NCBI RefSeq assembly: GCF_003254395.2
Contig: NC_037643.1
Coordinates: forward strand, 6,096,963-6,160,962
Direction of reading: 5' to 3'
From: Apis mellifera
Taxonomy: Eukaryota > Arthropoda > Insecta > Hymenoptera > Apidae
DNA: 64,000 nt
Shown here piece after piece: positions 12,131 to 25,019 of the stretch (position 1 is the first letter of the stretch; each line of letters starts with the position of its first letter). Under the pieces are notes generated by a model. The model had not been told where the DNA came from. It was given only the letters and a program-made list of their open reading frames with translations, and searched no databases. Both the position numbers and the translations under genes were made by a program.

Positions 12131-14100
12131 AAAAGCAGTACCGGTCACTCTGCCCTTCTCGACTTGAAAGCACGTCTCTCTCTCTGGGAATGAACTTACG
12201 TTAATTGATTAATCGAATCAGTACTTTGGCGGTAGCAAAGTAATTGGAAAAGGATGCGAGCCTCGAAGGCAGTCTAGCTCGAAGTAGCAGCCACTTAGCT
12301 ACATTGCAACAGGCATTAACGATAACCAAGTTAACGAGAGCTCGATTAAACCGATTTAGAGACGAAAGGACGAACGGCCTAACGTCCGCCGATCCTCCAG
12401 ACTCTGCCTTTAATCTTGCTCCATTGGCCTTCGCGTATAATCTCGTTGCTTAATTTTTATTTGCCTCATGACTATTCAAAAGACACTAAAATTTCAATAT
12501 TATAGATATATCTGAGTACGTATATTATCTTACAATTCTTCTAATTGTATCCTACAAACATTTAGATGTTTAAATCGACCAAAAAATTATCACGTATTTA
12601 TATTTATATGAACCCATCGATATTTTTTATACGTAAAATAAAAGTAGAACACGCATAGTGTTATTTGCAAGACGAAACAAATCTATGTATATATCTAGAT
12701 TCAATTTTAATATCGATCCTCCGCATCTCCCGATGGTCCTTTTTCCGCCCTTTAACGCATCTCTGCGGACCTTCTCCCCCCATAAAGAAATGCCACCCCT
12801 GACGATTTTCTTCCTTGCAACGTACAGAGGACTAGATGATCCGTGACCGTTGGCACGGCCATCAAAGGCCAGTTGTCCACGGGCATGCCCTACAATTTTA
12901 ATTTGCCCGAGCGACTTTGACTCTCTTTCTGGCGGAAGGAAGGCGGAAGGGCAAGAAGAGGGACCTCTCGGATTTCAATTTCGCCACGAAGAATCCCCCC
13001 CCTCGACCCTCCGGGATAGTATAGAAATGCGGGACAAGAGGGAACCTCCTCGAGTGCACTCAAAGTTGAAGGACGCTCAGGATCAATATTTATAATCCCG
13101 ATTCTGGACCGGCCTGTGCAGGATCCGTGTCTGGGAAGACGAGATTCGTTCGTTTCCTTCCGGCCAAGTTAAATTATCGCATGGAGAAACTATTTATCCC
13201 GCGACAGTCTTTGTGGCTAATGAAGAGATTTGCAGGGAGGGGAGGGTGAAATGGTTAATTACCGTTTTATCAAAGGAACAGTTTTCATTTCCGTGATTTT
13301 CCGACCGAGGCTTTAAAATGGGGAGGATTTCTGCTGATATTTAAGAAATTAATTAGCGGAAAAATGCTAGCTTCGCCGACGAATTCTTAAATTAATATCT
13401 GGCGCGAATTTTTTAGTCGAGGAATTTTTTTTAGAGGGGCAGTTTTTATGACGTTTGTTGTTCAATCCATGTTGCTTAGTATCTCGTGTCAAAGAAATAA
13501 AGAAGTTGCGCGATGCTCTTTGTTGGATTAAAAAGAGCGTTTTCGCGAGGTGAAACGTTTAATATTTAAATTATTTTTGCAACACGCGAAAGCGACATAC
13601 GAAATATGATAATATCGTAATCCACGTTCTTTCTTTCTTGAATTTTTGTTGTTTCATTCTATTCATTTCTTATTCTCTTCGAAGTCTAATAAAAAAAAAC
13701 GCTGCACTTCTTCAACTATTCGTCTTACAATTTAATTTAGAGGCGTGCAAAAAATCGATCAAATAAATAGTTTAATACACGAACGAAATTTACAATAGCT
13801 TCTTTGATAAAATTAACAATACAATTTTATCCACTCGCAATAAAGAAGAATTTGGAGCAATCGACCCGACTATTTCAACTTCTGCATCTTCGAAAAATTA
13901 CCAACAAACGAAATTTATTAGAAAGATAAATTCGCTCGCTAAAAAAAAAACTCTTCTCCGCCCCAGTTGTTCTATTTATTCTAGCAAAATGCCATTTCCA
14001 TCCCGGCTTATTAACCCGAAGATCCAAATTCTGCTTTTCGCATCGAGGCCCCGCCTCGTTAACCCGATTGCATCGAGTGGCGTGAGAGATCAACGTCTCC
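12131..14100. other. Non-coding stretch with two more complex patches
   Basis: Bases 12190-12450 and 12720-13330 are more GC-rich and complex than their surroundings. The first is open on the plus strand for about 69 codons and the second for about 81, but neither starts at a convincing ATG or has paired splice sites. Bases 13330-14100 are AT-rich. The complex patches could be conserved non-coding elements. Confidence 0.4.
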
Positions 14101-14249
14101 ACGGCCGAATTCGTCCTTTGTGCAATTCACCGATTGTCGAGTAAGACGTTCCAGTCCGATCGGTGGATTGCAATCAGTATGTTGGGTTGCGGTTCCAGCG
14201 GTTCCACCTTGGAGCGGAAGCTCTCTTGGGGGGGTGGAGGTGGCAAGGT

Positions 14250-14265
14250 GCGCGCGCGCGCGCGC
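14250..14265. repeat. (GC)8 alternating run in a GC-rich island
   Basis: Sixteen bases of perfect alternating G and C within a GC-rich patch (14100-14270). Alternating CG is the classic Z-DNA-forming sequence, and a run this long is uncommon in such AT-rich DNA. Confidence 0.95.
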
Positions 14266-14290
14266 CACGTTTAAAAGAACGTAAAAGGAC

Positions 14291-15760
14291 AAGGCTGGCA
14301 GTTAAGTGACTCTTTGAAGTTTCTGAAAGCTGTGCGGTTACGCTCGACGTACACGGACTTTCATGGGGCGTGAGGTGAAAAGTGCATAAAAAGCAAAGTA
14401 GTGGGAAAGCATCTCCTCGAGGATAGACAATTTGCCGTCCCTGTTACGATTTTATCGAAGCCGGCAACCATTTTGTTACGGGTATTGTGTCTCTCGGAAT
14501 TTTTGTCTTTCCTTCCCTTCGACGGAAATTTTCTCGAGGCGAACTCTTTTTTTTTTTTTTTATCTTGCGTACGATGAAGAACGAGGAAATTCATTTTATT
14601 CGAGTTATTTTATCAAGCTTTTTTTTTGCAATGAAATTATTTTGTTCGCGTTTGAAATAGGAACGAGATGGAATGGAAATTTTATATATAGGGGAATGAT
14701 ATTATTTTATTATAATCGTTTGAAACGAATCTGTAATAATTTTGTTTTATAGGTAAATATCTTTCTAGGCTTGAATTTTTGTCGGTAAATAATGATTAGC
14801 GTGTCTTGGGTTAATTAACTGTTAATGACGAGTATGACGGGCGCAAACATAACTGTGGGGATATAACGTATAAACATGCCGCAAAGGATGAAATACAGTT
14901 ATGTTGAGATAAATTATTTATCTGCAGCCTGGCTGAGGTTTATTAGCTTAATACAAGATTAATGAAAGTTATCTGTACGTGGCATTAATAATATCCCGAA
15001 TTTATTGCTAATTATTGCTAATCTTCGTTATGATCATCGTGTACAAACTAAATAAAGTAAAGTAAAGACAAATTTTAGATATTAAAAAGGGGAAAAAGAA
15101 TATCAAAATAACAAGACATTTATTTTAATCTAATTTCAAACCACTCGTCTTCCTCTTAAGTCCATTTCAATCACTAGATTATAGGCAATTAAAAAGAGAA
15201 AACATTGAGAGATTTGATACAATACCGAGATTTTATCTTCCAAAGTATTATGCCATGTCATTATCGAATCTCTTTACAAGGGATTTCTTACGAAGTGGGA
15301 GCATCGAGGAAAAGTCTCGGATTTCGAGCGAACAAAAAAACAACTTTTGTTTGTAAGGATTTTGAAGCACGTGATTCGTCGTTAAACGAAGGGTCGTCGT
15401 CTTTTTCCCTGAAATCGCAACGAACCAGCTCTCCTTATTACAACGATTCGAGGGTGTGGTTGAAATCTCGAGGAACACAAGGGCTCCTTTCTTCTTTTTA
15501 TCCCTCGTCTTCGACAAATATATATATAAACCACCTTAAAAATCTCGCTGACACGTTCAAATTATCCCCAAATTATTTACAACAAGCTGAACCCTGTATA
15601 AACTCAAACAAATTACGAATTACTTGAAGAAATGAAAGTGAAAGTGCAAATACAAGTTCATCAATCTCTTCAAACTGTATAATAATCTAACCTCGATGCG
15701 ATACGCAAATTCATTAAGCAAAAACAGGCGTAACAGGTGAGAAACGATCTCTATTTCCTC
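14291..15760. other. AT-rich non-coding stretch
   Basis: Contains a T run at about 14549-14561, AT-rich single-copy DNA at 14600-15200, and a slightly more complex portion at 15200-15560 open on the plus strand. No protein-like sequence or splice framing is seen. Confidence 0.55.
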
Positions 15761-16420
15761 CTCCTCGAAACGTGGAGGATCGATCAGGAACCCCTTCTCC
15801 ACCCCTCGACGGGACAACTCGCGCTGTTCGACAAGTTCGCGGTAAGGCTGTTAGCGGTGAATTTTCACTCGGCGTGGCTAATGCCGGGGTAACGGCGGTG
15901 CTCTTACACTGTCAAAGGCCCACGGCATTTTCAGTTTTCAGCCACGCGCGACGACGTGATAATCGAGTGTGCTACGCTTTTAGCCATAATGGGCAGGTAC
16001 ACGCGCCCCCAGCACCGCCGCTGCAAAGAGAGCGGCGGCCCTCGAGAGAGAGAGAGAGAGAGAGAGAGAGGGTGGAGGCGCGTTGGAGGAAGGGGTTGGT
16101 GTACAAGTGCGCGGTAACCGAGTTAGTTACTCGGTAGATTGCGTTCACCGGTTTGGTGACGAGATTTTATGACGATCCAACGTGGCGAGCTGTGTCACCT
16201 TCAGAGACACAGCCACGACGCCTCGAGCCTCGAATCGGGGGATGGAATTAATTTTGGGAATCGAATCTGTCCGTCTGATTCTATTCTCCTTGCACGATCG
16301 GTGTTTTATATTGGATGCAGCGGCTGAGGAGAGTTTGCAGTTTGGGGAACTTAATTTTAACGGTCCACGGGCGATAATTGCGAGTTGGGGGGAGGGGGTT
16401 GTTCTGTAACTAAAATAGTT
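15761..16420. other. GC-rich complex island with a GA microsatellite
   Basis: Bases 15780-16240 are GC-rich, CpG-rich and non-repetitive apart from a (GA)13 run at 16044-16070. The plus strand is open for about 121 codons, but the frame reads straight through the microsatellite as Arg-Glu repeats, which argues against a protein. A regulatory or promoter island is the more likely reading. Confidence 0.4.
16044..16070. repeat. (GA)13 microsatellite
   Basis: Perfect alternating G and A over 27 bases inside the GC-rich island at 15.8-16.4 kb. Confidence 0.97.
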
Positions 16421-19400
16421 TCGAGAGGGAGGAGTTTTACGCGTTGTGAATATTTCGCGAGAGTTGACGATGTCAAAGCAATGCAGTTCTGGTGGGCGAA
16501 TTTTGAGCGGTTATAATATTCTGCTCCCATTTATTTTTGGTTATCGGATATTTTATTTGAGCGTAGATATAAATGTGGTAAATGTATTCGTGAGATGTAG
16601 ACTTTTCGAGTGCAAATAATATGGATTATGAAATTGCCAACGCATTTTCAGATAGATAGTTTAAAATATGTATACTTATTGGATAGATGATCTAATTGTG
16701 CTAATATTGGTGAATTTTCTCTATTTAAATCTTCTTTCGAATAATTTTTTTATTTACCTTTGATTCGACGTCGAAAATCAAGTTAATCTTTCCCTGCAAT
16801 TGCAATTTTTTTTCTCGAGCGTTATTGTTGGAAAAAAAAGAAAAAAGAAATGCTAATTTCCATATAGCAGGTTATTATAATCCATGAAAATTGAGAAACA
16901 CGAGAAACTATCGAAAACGCGGACGAGCAACGGGTATTTATCCACGTCGTAACTTCACAATCCATTTATATAACGAACATACCCAATTTAATGACTCGCA
17001 GAGGCGTTTACGTTTATTAAAAGCCAGGGAAGAGATGATAAACCATTAATTTCAATTTATATAGGAAGTTTCGCTTCCATTTGTCTGGTAACATCTGTCG
17101 TTTCTCTCGAAAATACTACTAATCCGCAGACATTTCTGAACATCTGCTACGGACACCAAGACTTTTCAACTATTGAAAATGCTCTTCAACTTGCAATCGT
17201 TAATCTCCACTCTATCATCGTACCTAAATGGCGCGAACTTTAAACTTTATGTCGTTCCACTGTTTTGTTATTGCGTTGGAAAAAGTATATATATGTATCG
17301 AAAGGGAGAGGAATATTTGGAAGAAAAAAGTGTCCATTTGTAATGATTTATGATATCACGAAGATGGCAAAAGAGAAGAAGAATTTCTTCCTTTCTTTCC
17401 TTGTAACTTTGCACCAAGTAGTTGTTATTTCTTCTAACTCTTCTGACTCTTGTTACGATATTAATAACAATTTTAAATCTAAATTGAATCGAGGCAATTG
17501 TTTAGAATATCTTTTAAACTACTTTTCTATCGATACAAATATAATATCAATAAGCGATGATTTAAATGAGAAAAATAATATTTTTATAAAAATTTCGTTC
17601 AACTGTATCCACTTTGCCTGATAAGAAATGAGACAAAAGGATCGGTGGTTCTTTTCATTAAATCAACGAGGAAACTGAAGGAGATAGGCAATATAAAAAA
17701 TAATTATACTCGTAATCTTCCCCCCCATTCCTCAAGAAATGCAGGAGAGGAAAGAAAAGGAACAGAGATATCGTATTTCATCAACAAACAATTAAAAGAA
17801 TTTAATATCGAGAACGGCGGATGACCGATCGCAAGGGAGATCGCAAATGAGTTTCCGCTCCTTCGAGTGGTTTCTCCCCTGGAACGGGGCAACGAAATTA
17901 CAATACGCAAATAGTCACGCGTAATTGCCAATATCGGAGCCAACCCCGGTATTTTTTAAATGGAAAAATATTACGATAGCCTTTTATAATTGAATATCCC
18001 GCGAATGTTCGAGAATCAATCGATGGAATACATTTTCGAAGCGGACGAGTAACAATTGAATTTAGAATTTTTCCCTCTCCTCCGTTCTATTTTTTTTTTC
18101 TTCCTCCACTCGTACGCGTCAACGATTATTAAATTCTCTTAAACAATTCTCGGATTCTCTCGAATATTCACAACACACACACATACGTTCTTTTCTTTCT
18201 CGTACCATCCCTCGTTTCTATTTTCTCTTCTTCTTCTTCTTCTTTTTCGTTCCCTCTCCTTCTTTCTTTTTCCTCTTCTTTTCGTCAGACTGATTCCACT
18301 GACAATATAATTTGATTGCTTCCGCGCAAGAGGGTGGTTAATCCTCGCGGGTCAGTGAAAAAGCGGTTTAATCCGCTGGTGTCCAAAATTGCACGATAAA
18401 GACACAAGGGAGGGGGAATGAAAGAGGGATGATGGACAATGCTGATCGAGAATTTCAAGTTTTGATGTTTCGAAAATCTTGAAACTCCGTCTGATAGGAT
18501 TCTATTATTGATACTCGAGAAAATAATATTTGGCAAGCATTGAGAGGAACTAGGAGAATAAAATAAATTTCCGTAAAATTTTTATCCTATCGTTCATCCC
18601 TTTTTTGAAAAAAGATCATTAGTCATCGATGCAAAGGTTTGGAGAAAAAATTTTCCATGAAATTTTAATAAGAAGTCTGCAAATTTATCGATAATAAATT
18701 TTTAATCGTTATAAATAAATTTTTCACTATTTTATTCCATTAACAACTTCTTCTTTCTTCACTCCTTGAAATTTAAATTAATTATTACTTTGTACTAATA
18801 ATACTGCATTAAACTGTTACTCTTAATTCCATCATAATCTCGGCTGCAACTTTGCATAATTCAATCATCGTGTTCTAAATAAATCAAGTTGGAAAGTCAT
18901 ACGCACTATATAATCTGATACGTGCATTAACCAGATTTACACGTCTCACGTCTGCGATTTATAGTAGCCGTAGTAGTTTTACTCCCAACAACGCGAGCCG
19001 GTTCGCGTGATCTAATTATGCAATCATCACCTATAAACAAATTTCTCCGAGCGAGCCGGCAATAAGCGCAACAAGGCGAAACTTCATCCCGATAACTCAC
19101 TTTATGGAAACGGACAGCAACGTTATTAAAAGTTCGTGGGACGAGTCGGTCGCGAATAAACGCGACCACGCTCGTCCCACGATTTATTATTATTCGAAAT
19201 CTATTCCCAATGATAAACAAGGATTTATCTTGACGCTCATATCCTCTTATAGAAGAATCTTTTTACGAATCTTCTCCCCTAGCTTCCATTAGAAACAGTT
19301 CATTTGTAACGTTCTATTAATTTAAGGAAAAATTTAAAAGTTAACGCAAATTGTAGATATACGAACAAAATTTCTCTCTCGAACCAATAAATATACTCAG

Positions 19401-19820
19401 AGATGACAGAACAAAAAGAAGGAAATCCATCTCGTCGTAAGAATCTCCATGGAAAATGGATGGAGAGGGGATGATGACGAGGACAAAGGGTGTTGGAAGC
19501 TTCTCAAAGGAGCGAGACCCATCTCTCAAAGGGTTGTTAGGGGATAACAGGATAACGGAGCAAAGGTATGTATCGAGGTAAAGGGATCGTAGGTTCCACC
19601 CTCCTCCCCTCCCCGATGTCAGACGATGCATTAACGCGATTAATTTGCAAAAACTCGATTCCTTCGATTCCTTTTCCCTTTCCATCCACGTTCGCGACTA
19701 CGTCCTTCCCTCCAAGAAGACTCTCTCTTCTCTCAGTTTCTACGTTGCCTTACGACCTGCCCCCCTTTCTTCGCAACCCCTTCCATTTTCCGGCTCGTCG
19801 CTTCGATTCTGCTTCGTTAG
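16421..19820. other. AT-rich non-coding stretch
   Basis: Single-copy AT-rich DNA. C/T-rich segments lie at 18068-18110 and 18185-18290 and include a TTC repeat at about 18226-18245. More complex patches lie at 17800-17950, 18290-18540 and 18930-19200. The last is CpG-rich and resembles a conserved non-coding element. I see no gene. Confidence 0.5.
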
Positions 19821-19941
19821 CGGAAGACCCTTCATAGAGGATCGAACGTACTTTAAAAATATTAAAAGTGTACGCTCGCTGCTTGAACGGCCTGCCTGTC
19901 CTTTGTTACTCGCTGATAAGCAGCTCTTCCATCCCTGGAAA
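19821..19941 (+). other. Candidate internal coding exon, low confidence
   Basis: A pyrimidine-rich acceptor ending TTCTGCTTCGTTAG (19807-19820) is followed by 121 bases and a perfect GTAAGT donor at 19942-19947 (preceded by GGAAA). One base plus 40 codons stay open in one frame, giving a varied peptide beginning GRPFIEDRTYFKNIK and ending ADKQLFHPWK. Both splice sites are good and the composition is protein-like, but no partner exon in compatible phase (2 in, 0 out) was found and I recognise no family. Chance occurrence is quite possible. Confidence 0.22.
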
Positions 19942-21200
19942 GTAAGTTTTCCTCCTCCTTTCCTTTTTTTTCTCAACGATCGCATCTTCGTTACGTGCAT
20001 CTTCGTAGCATCCCCTTTTCTTTTAATTCGTTCTTTTCAGAAAAGATATCGACATTTTCATTTTTAAAAAAAAGATTGTTAAATTAATCTGATTATTGTC
20101 CGTGATGATTGATGATCACGGATCATTTCTGGAAGTTGAATTGAAAAATATATCGGTCGAATCTGCAGATTGATTATCAATCTGGGCAATCGAACAAGCG
20201 CACGCCGATCGAATTAGCTCCTTCGGATTGCCGCTTGGGATTTGGGGGTAGGGAGGCGTTTTGCCTCGTGGCCACGTGGTGGAGGATATTCGTTTATCAT
20301 TCATGGAAGGCCTCCCGACCCGTGTACATATTTGATCGGGTCGAAGAACGCCCGTCAAAATTGCCGTCTAATTTCGGTCGGTTAGCTAATAGGTGTTTAA
20401 ACATTCATGGAGGAATTTTGATGCGGTTGTTGCACACGTGAAACATATCCTAACCGGTTTTCCAACTGGTTGGAATTGCCAGGTGAAATTGAATTTCAAT
20501 ATTCTATGAAATCTATGATCGTGGAGAGATCGGTCGCGATACAATATACCTGGGACCGTTTATCGCCAGCTCGATCGACTGGTGATGATCACTTTCCAAA
20601 ACGTTCCAACAACGATGCGTGACAAGTTTTAGAGTCGCGCAGTTAATTGATCGCTTGCCACGGATTGGAGAGAGATAGGGGAGAAATGGTTGGAGAATTG
20701 GGTCAATATTGTCACTAATAATCAGGCTTGAAATTGTTAAGAAGGTTAACGCGCCGGTAAAGGAGATTAACTATTAAAAGCGTAATTGGTAATTATTGGT
20801 AAGGTAATTGTTAGTCAGGCTTTGGTAAATATGAATTAACGATGGATGGTTGTTCCGACAGGAAAATTAGGATTAGATCGTATTTATCCTGATGATATTG
20901 TAAAGAATATTGGAATATTATCAAGTTATCGTATGTTTCTTAATCTACATTCCGCCATATTATAATGTAATATTAATCCTTACGATGCGTGTCATTTCTT
21001 TTATCGCACCAAGCTGCATTTTAAAATAACGTTAGCAAACCATTTTATCATCGAAAATGATTTCCACGCGACTTCTACATTGCTCCCTTAAATAATTATC
21101 TTAAATAGATTAACTCAAAATCTCTTTCTCGATTAATAACTTCCATTTTCCTCGAAAGGAAGAAGAAGAAAAAGAAAAAAATAATTCAACGCGTTATCAC
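19942..21200. other. Non-coding stretch with hairpins and Grainyhead-like sites
   Basis: Two short perfect inverted repeats lie at 20101-20122 (CCGTGAT and ATCACGG) and 20166-20184 (CAGATTGA and TCAATCTG, 3-base loop). Two near-consensus Grainyhead sites lie at 20452-20473. Bases 20190-20660 are complex and CpG-rich, resembling a regulatory element. The rest is AT-rich. Confidence 0.45.
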
Positions 21201-21800
21201 GTCTAAATTATATTCAACGCGGAGGGTTGGTGGATCCCTCGTCGGAAAAATAATACGGGACAAAAGCCGCGGAGGACCAGAGCCGAACGAGAGCGCATAA
21301 AAAAAAAGAAAAAAAAAGAAAAACGAACGAGGCGGATCTCGATTCGACCCCGTCGTGTCATCCCCATTATTCCTTTCCGGCGGGAAAATAATTCCGCGTT
21401 AATTTATGAAAACGAGTCGACGCGCGTCAGTCCGCCGACACCCAATATTCCTCCCTCCCCCTCCCCCGCTTTATCTCCAATTTCACTCGGGCTTCGAGTG
21501 GGCGGCCTCGTATCGCGGCTTCAACGTCGACGCCTCCGCCTGTTTTTCACAAAAAAAGGTGGAAGCAACCGGGGACGGTAACGATTCCGTTAACTGGGTC
21601 GTTTTACCGCTGCGTCTCCGCGCCCGATTTATGCCCTGTTACGTTTTAAACTTTACGCCGGCGATAACGTTGCGCTACGTGGAGGGCGGAAGTAGGGCGA
21701 TACCGGAAACGATTCTCGGGAGGGAAGGGGGCGAGCGCTGTGGTGATGCGCTTTTGGAAATTGGATTCTATCGGTATGAATTGTAACGACGCTTTTCGTC
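21201..21800. other. GC-rich island
   Basis: GC and CpG rise sharply between 21210 and 21790. The plus strand is open from 21406 to 21783, but the translation is an Arg/Ala/Pro-rich mix without domain features or splice framing. A regulatory island is the likeliest interpretation. Confidence 0.35.
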
Positions 21801-24800
21801 CGCGTTACAGTTTGCGTGAGATAAAAGGAAGAAGAAGAAGAAGAGAGAGAGAAAAAAAAGAGAATTTTATTCCACGAAATGAAAAACAATTTCTTTTTTT
21901 GAATGAAGAAATTAAATATATTTTGGTATATTTGTCGTGAACGAATGTTTATTTAATTTAGTTTTCTTGAGGAATGAGAATCGGTAAAATTGAGAGACAG
22001 TTACAGATTCTACATTTTTAAATGTTTTAATAATTTTTATGAAACAAAAAGAAAATAAAAATATCTATATTTCGTACCATACACATATTAATGCCGTTAA
22101 ATATGTTTATGAATTTCCATAAGGAAGTAAAACTTAATGGCGTCGTACATACACCGTATAAATACGTAATTTCCCATCATTCGAACCGTCTCTCCACCTC
22201 CAACCCTCTTTCCCTCAAACATCCGCGCAATTCCGCGACATCTGTAACGCTCGTCGTGCTGCAGTCTCGAGCAGCTATTGTCGCCAATAGTCGGATAATA
22301 CCGCAACGGCGTCATCGCGAGCGTTTCGTGTATACGAGAAAAGAAATCCTTGGGATTTTAAACGGCGCGATAACGGAAGGGAACGACGATCTCTGGAAAG
22401 TTTACGTCTGGGATGGTAACGTCGACGGCTTCGTTCCGGAAGTCGGTGGAAAGAGGGGCGCGCAGTCAACAGGGCTGTAAACTTATCGGCCTTGTTGTCT
22501 GCCCGAAAAAATTACATTTCTCCTTTGAGAGTTTGTTGAAAATTTATTTAATCGTTAGAGAAGGAATTGTTTATTGAACATATAATCCAAGGAAAATAAC
22601 GTGACTTTTTGTAATTAATTTTACAGTACAGAAATTTTTAATACATATTCCAATGTAATTTATAAATATTAATATCATATTTATAACTAATTATTAATTC
22701 ATCGACGAAGAATTGAAGATTCTTAAAATATTTTCTTTTAAAGAAAGGGAAATTGATGGCTCTCGTTTCGATATGAAATTATGTAATAATTTTTCAATTA
22801 TTTGGAGATAATGAAAAGTCGAATTTTTCCACCCAATCCACGCGCGAGCTTCGTAAATCTTTTTACACCGGCCAGCTTTATTTCGCATTTATCGTTGCCT
22901 CGTATAATTCGTCAATGATGCAGTAAACAGAGAACGAAATAAAATGGCCAGCCACTTCTTTCTATCATCGTCGCACGAAACATCTTCGATTCTACGTACG
23001 TAGAAAAATATAAGATTCATGAATTATTTTTTTCACTTGAAAAAAAGTTCCTAAAATAAATGAAAACTAATATTTCAAACTTTGCTTTTTCAGAAATAGA
23101 ATACGATCTTTGTCAAAAGTCGTTCCAAATACCACTGCAAACATCCTAAAGTGATACACTCCCTCCGTCAAAAGAAATCCACCCCCTTAAAGTAGAAAAA
23201 CGTTTTGTACATATAAGTATTACAACTATAACTGAGTGATGGTCGAAAAATCTCTTTCATAAAATGTCCATCGTGTCCATTCGCTGTTGATCGAATTCAG
23301 GGTTTCTGAATAGCCCAACCCCTCACGTGCCCGGCGGCAGTCAAATCTGATGGCATGATTCATCCCTCGACTTGTTATTTTCGCATTTACTTGCTCGTCC
23401 TCCATCCTTCCGATTTCTTCTCGCCGTATTGTATAATACGAGACGAATATCAAGATATTGAAATGATGGAGTATTCAAGATATTCGCGCGATAATGTCTT
23501 TGTTTATGAACGACTAGAAAACTATCGATCAATTTGCGTGGCTGGTTAATTTGACGGAGTGGCAGCCGACGAATTTTTGCATTTCTCTCGTAAACAAGCT
23601 AGTGATAGATAGACTTGACGATATTGTTCCGGCCTGAAATTCTCCCCGCCGACTCTTGCTCGATTCATCATTTAATCGTGTGCGTCACCACGTTTCGTTT
23701 CGTTTCCTCTTCAGTAGAGGACGCGATTGTTTCGAGATATCAGTTTTATAAATTTTCTATGGGATGGAAAATCTTTTCAAAATTTCATGTATCTGATACA
23801 CGATGCATTATATTTGAAAATTATAAACGGAGAATAAAATAAAATACTCGACAATTTATGAAGCATAAAGTATATATAAAATTTTGGAATTTTGATTGAA
23901 TTGAAAATTTAAATTTTCAAATATATATTTGTCAACGTAGAGTTACAGAACAATACGATTTTTTTACAGAACTTTTGTTTGCTCGAACTTTTTTTTTTTA
24001 ATGTTGTAAAATAAAAGAAATGGAACGGAATATAATCCAAAATTCAAATGAACGAATTTACAATAAAATTATCAAAAATTTATATATTGTAGTTAAAAGC
24101 ATATATAGAATTTTTTTTTATAGAAAGATCTTCTATAAAATATCGATATATTGATAATGCACAGCAAGAGTAACAAATTAAAGATGTCGCAATTTTCAAT
24201 GTTACCAATCAAATGCCAGCTAACATCCAAGAATTTTTCTCTTTCCATTAAAACGATCCACTGTGCATAATGGACGAAAAGATTGTCCTCGAGCTAGTGG
24301 TAAAAACTTGAGGGAAAAGTCTTTTGTAAACTAAGCTCGCCTCTTTTCCACGATTAAAAGAAACAATGAAACGATCGAAGGGAAGGGAACCATCCTGTCC
24401 CTTTCACGAAAAGATTTCAAACGAAAGGTAAATCGACCTCTCTCTTTTTCCAAAAAAAAAAAAAAGGAAACTCTTCTCTTTCGCGCATCTCATTTCCCTC
24501 GCGTCGACTTTTATACGCGTCACCCCTAATTGCGCCATCCTATCCTATCCTCCCTCAAATTACCCCTCCCTCCTCGCCAAATCCATTAGACGATAAAACG
24601 GACAATACATTTTTAATTAGCCCGGCCCATCCTTGTCCAACTTCTATCCCTCTTGGATCTTATTATTCAATGAATTGTTAATTCGACGTCTGTTACGTCG
24701 AAAGAATAATTCGTTAAGGGCGGCGGGAATCACGAGCGTCCCTCCAAAGTTCGAGGAGGAAGAGGAGGAAGAGGAAGAGGAGGGAGGGAAGTGCGGAAAA

Positions 24801-25019
24801 TAGTTCTTCCCCGAAGTGAAAATGAAGTTCAAAGGCTTTAACGCCACCCCCCTGGAACTTGTTCCTTCCCCGCGAGTTTTCGTTTTGTCTTCGTTTCCTT
24901 TCGTCGGGATACTTCTTCTCCCGTGCAGCCAACCTCAACTTCTCCCATCGTTACGAACTTTTTCCTCACGATCTTTCCCCCAAAAAATGGGAAACGTGCG
25001 TTCTTCCATCGATGAAACA
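21801..25019. other. Mixed non-coding stretch
   Basis: Bases 22140-22480 are complex and CpG-rich; the plus frame is open to 22478 without splice framing. Bases 22500-23150 and 23800-24200 are AT-rich. A short inverted repeat pairs 23157-23172 with 23550-23561. Bases 24440-24620 and 24840-24990 are C/T-rich on the plus strand, while 24745-24790 are GGA/GAA-rich. Confidence 0.5.

Noticed and set aside
15772..16137. 121-codon open frame on the plus strand in a GC-rich island
   Set aside because: It includes an Arg-Glu run from the GA microsatellite, and no splice sites bound it.
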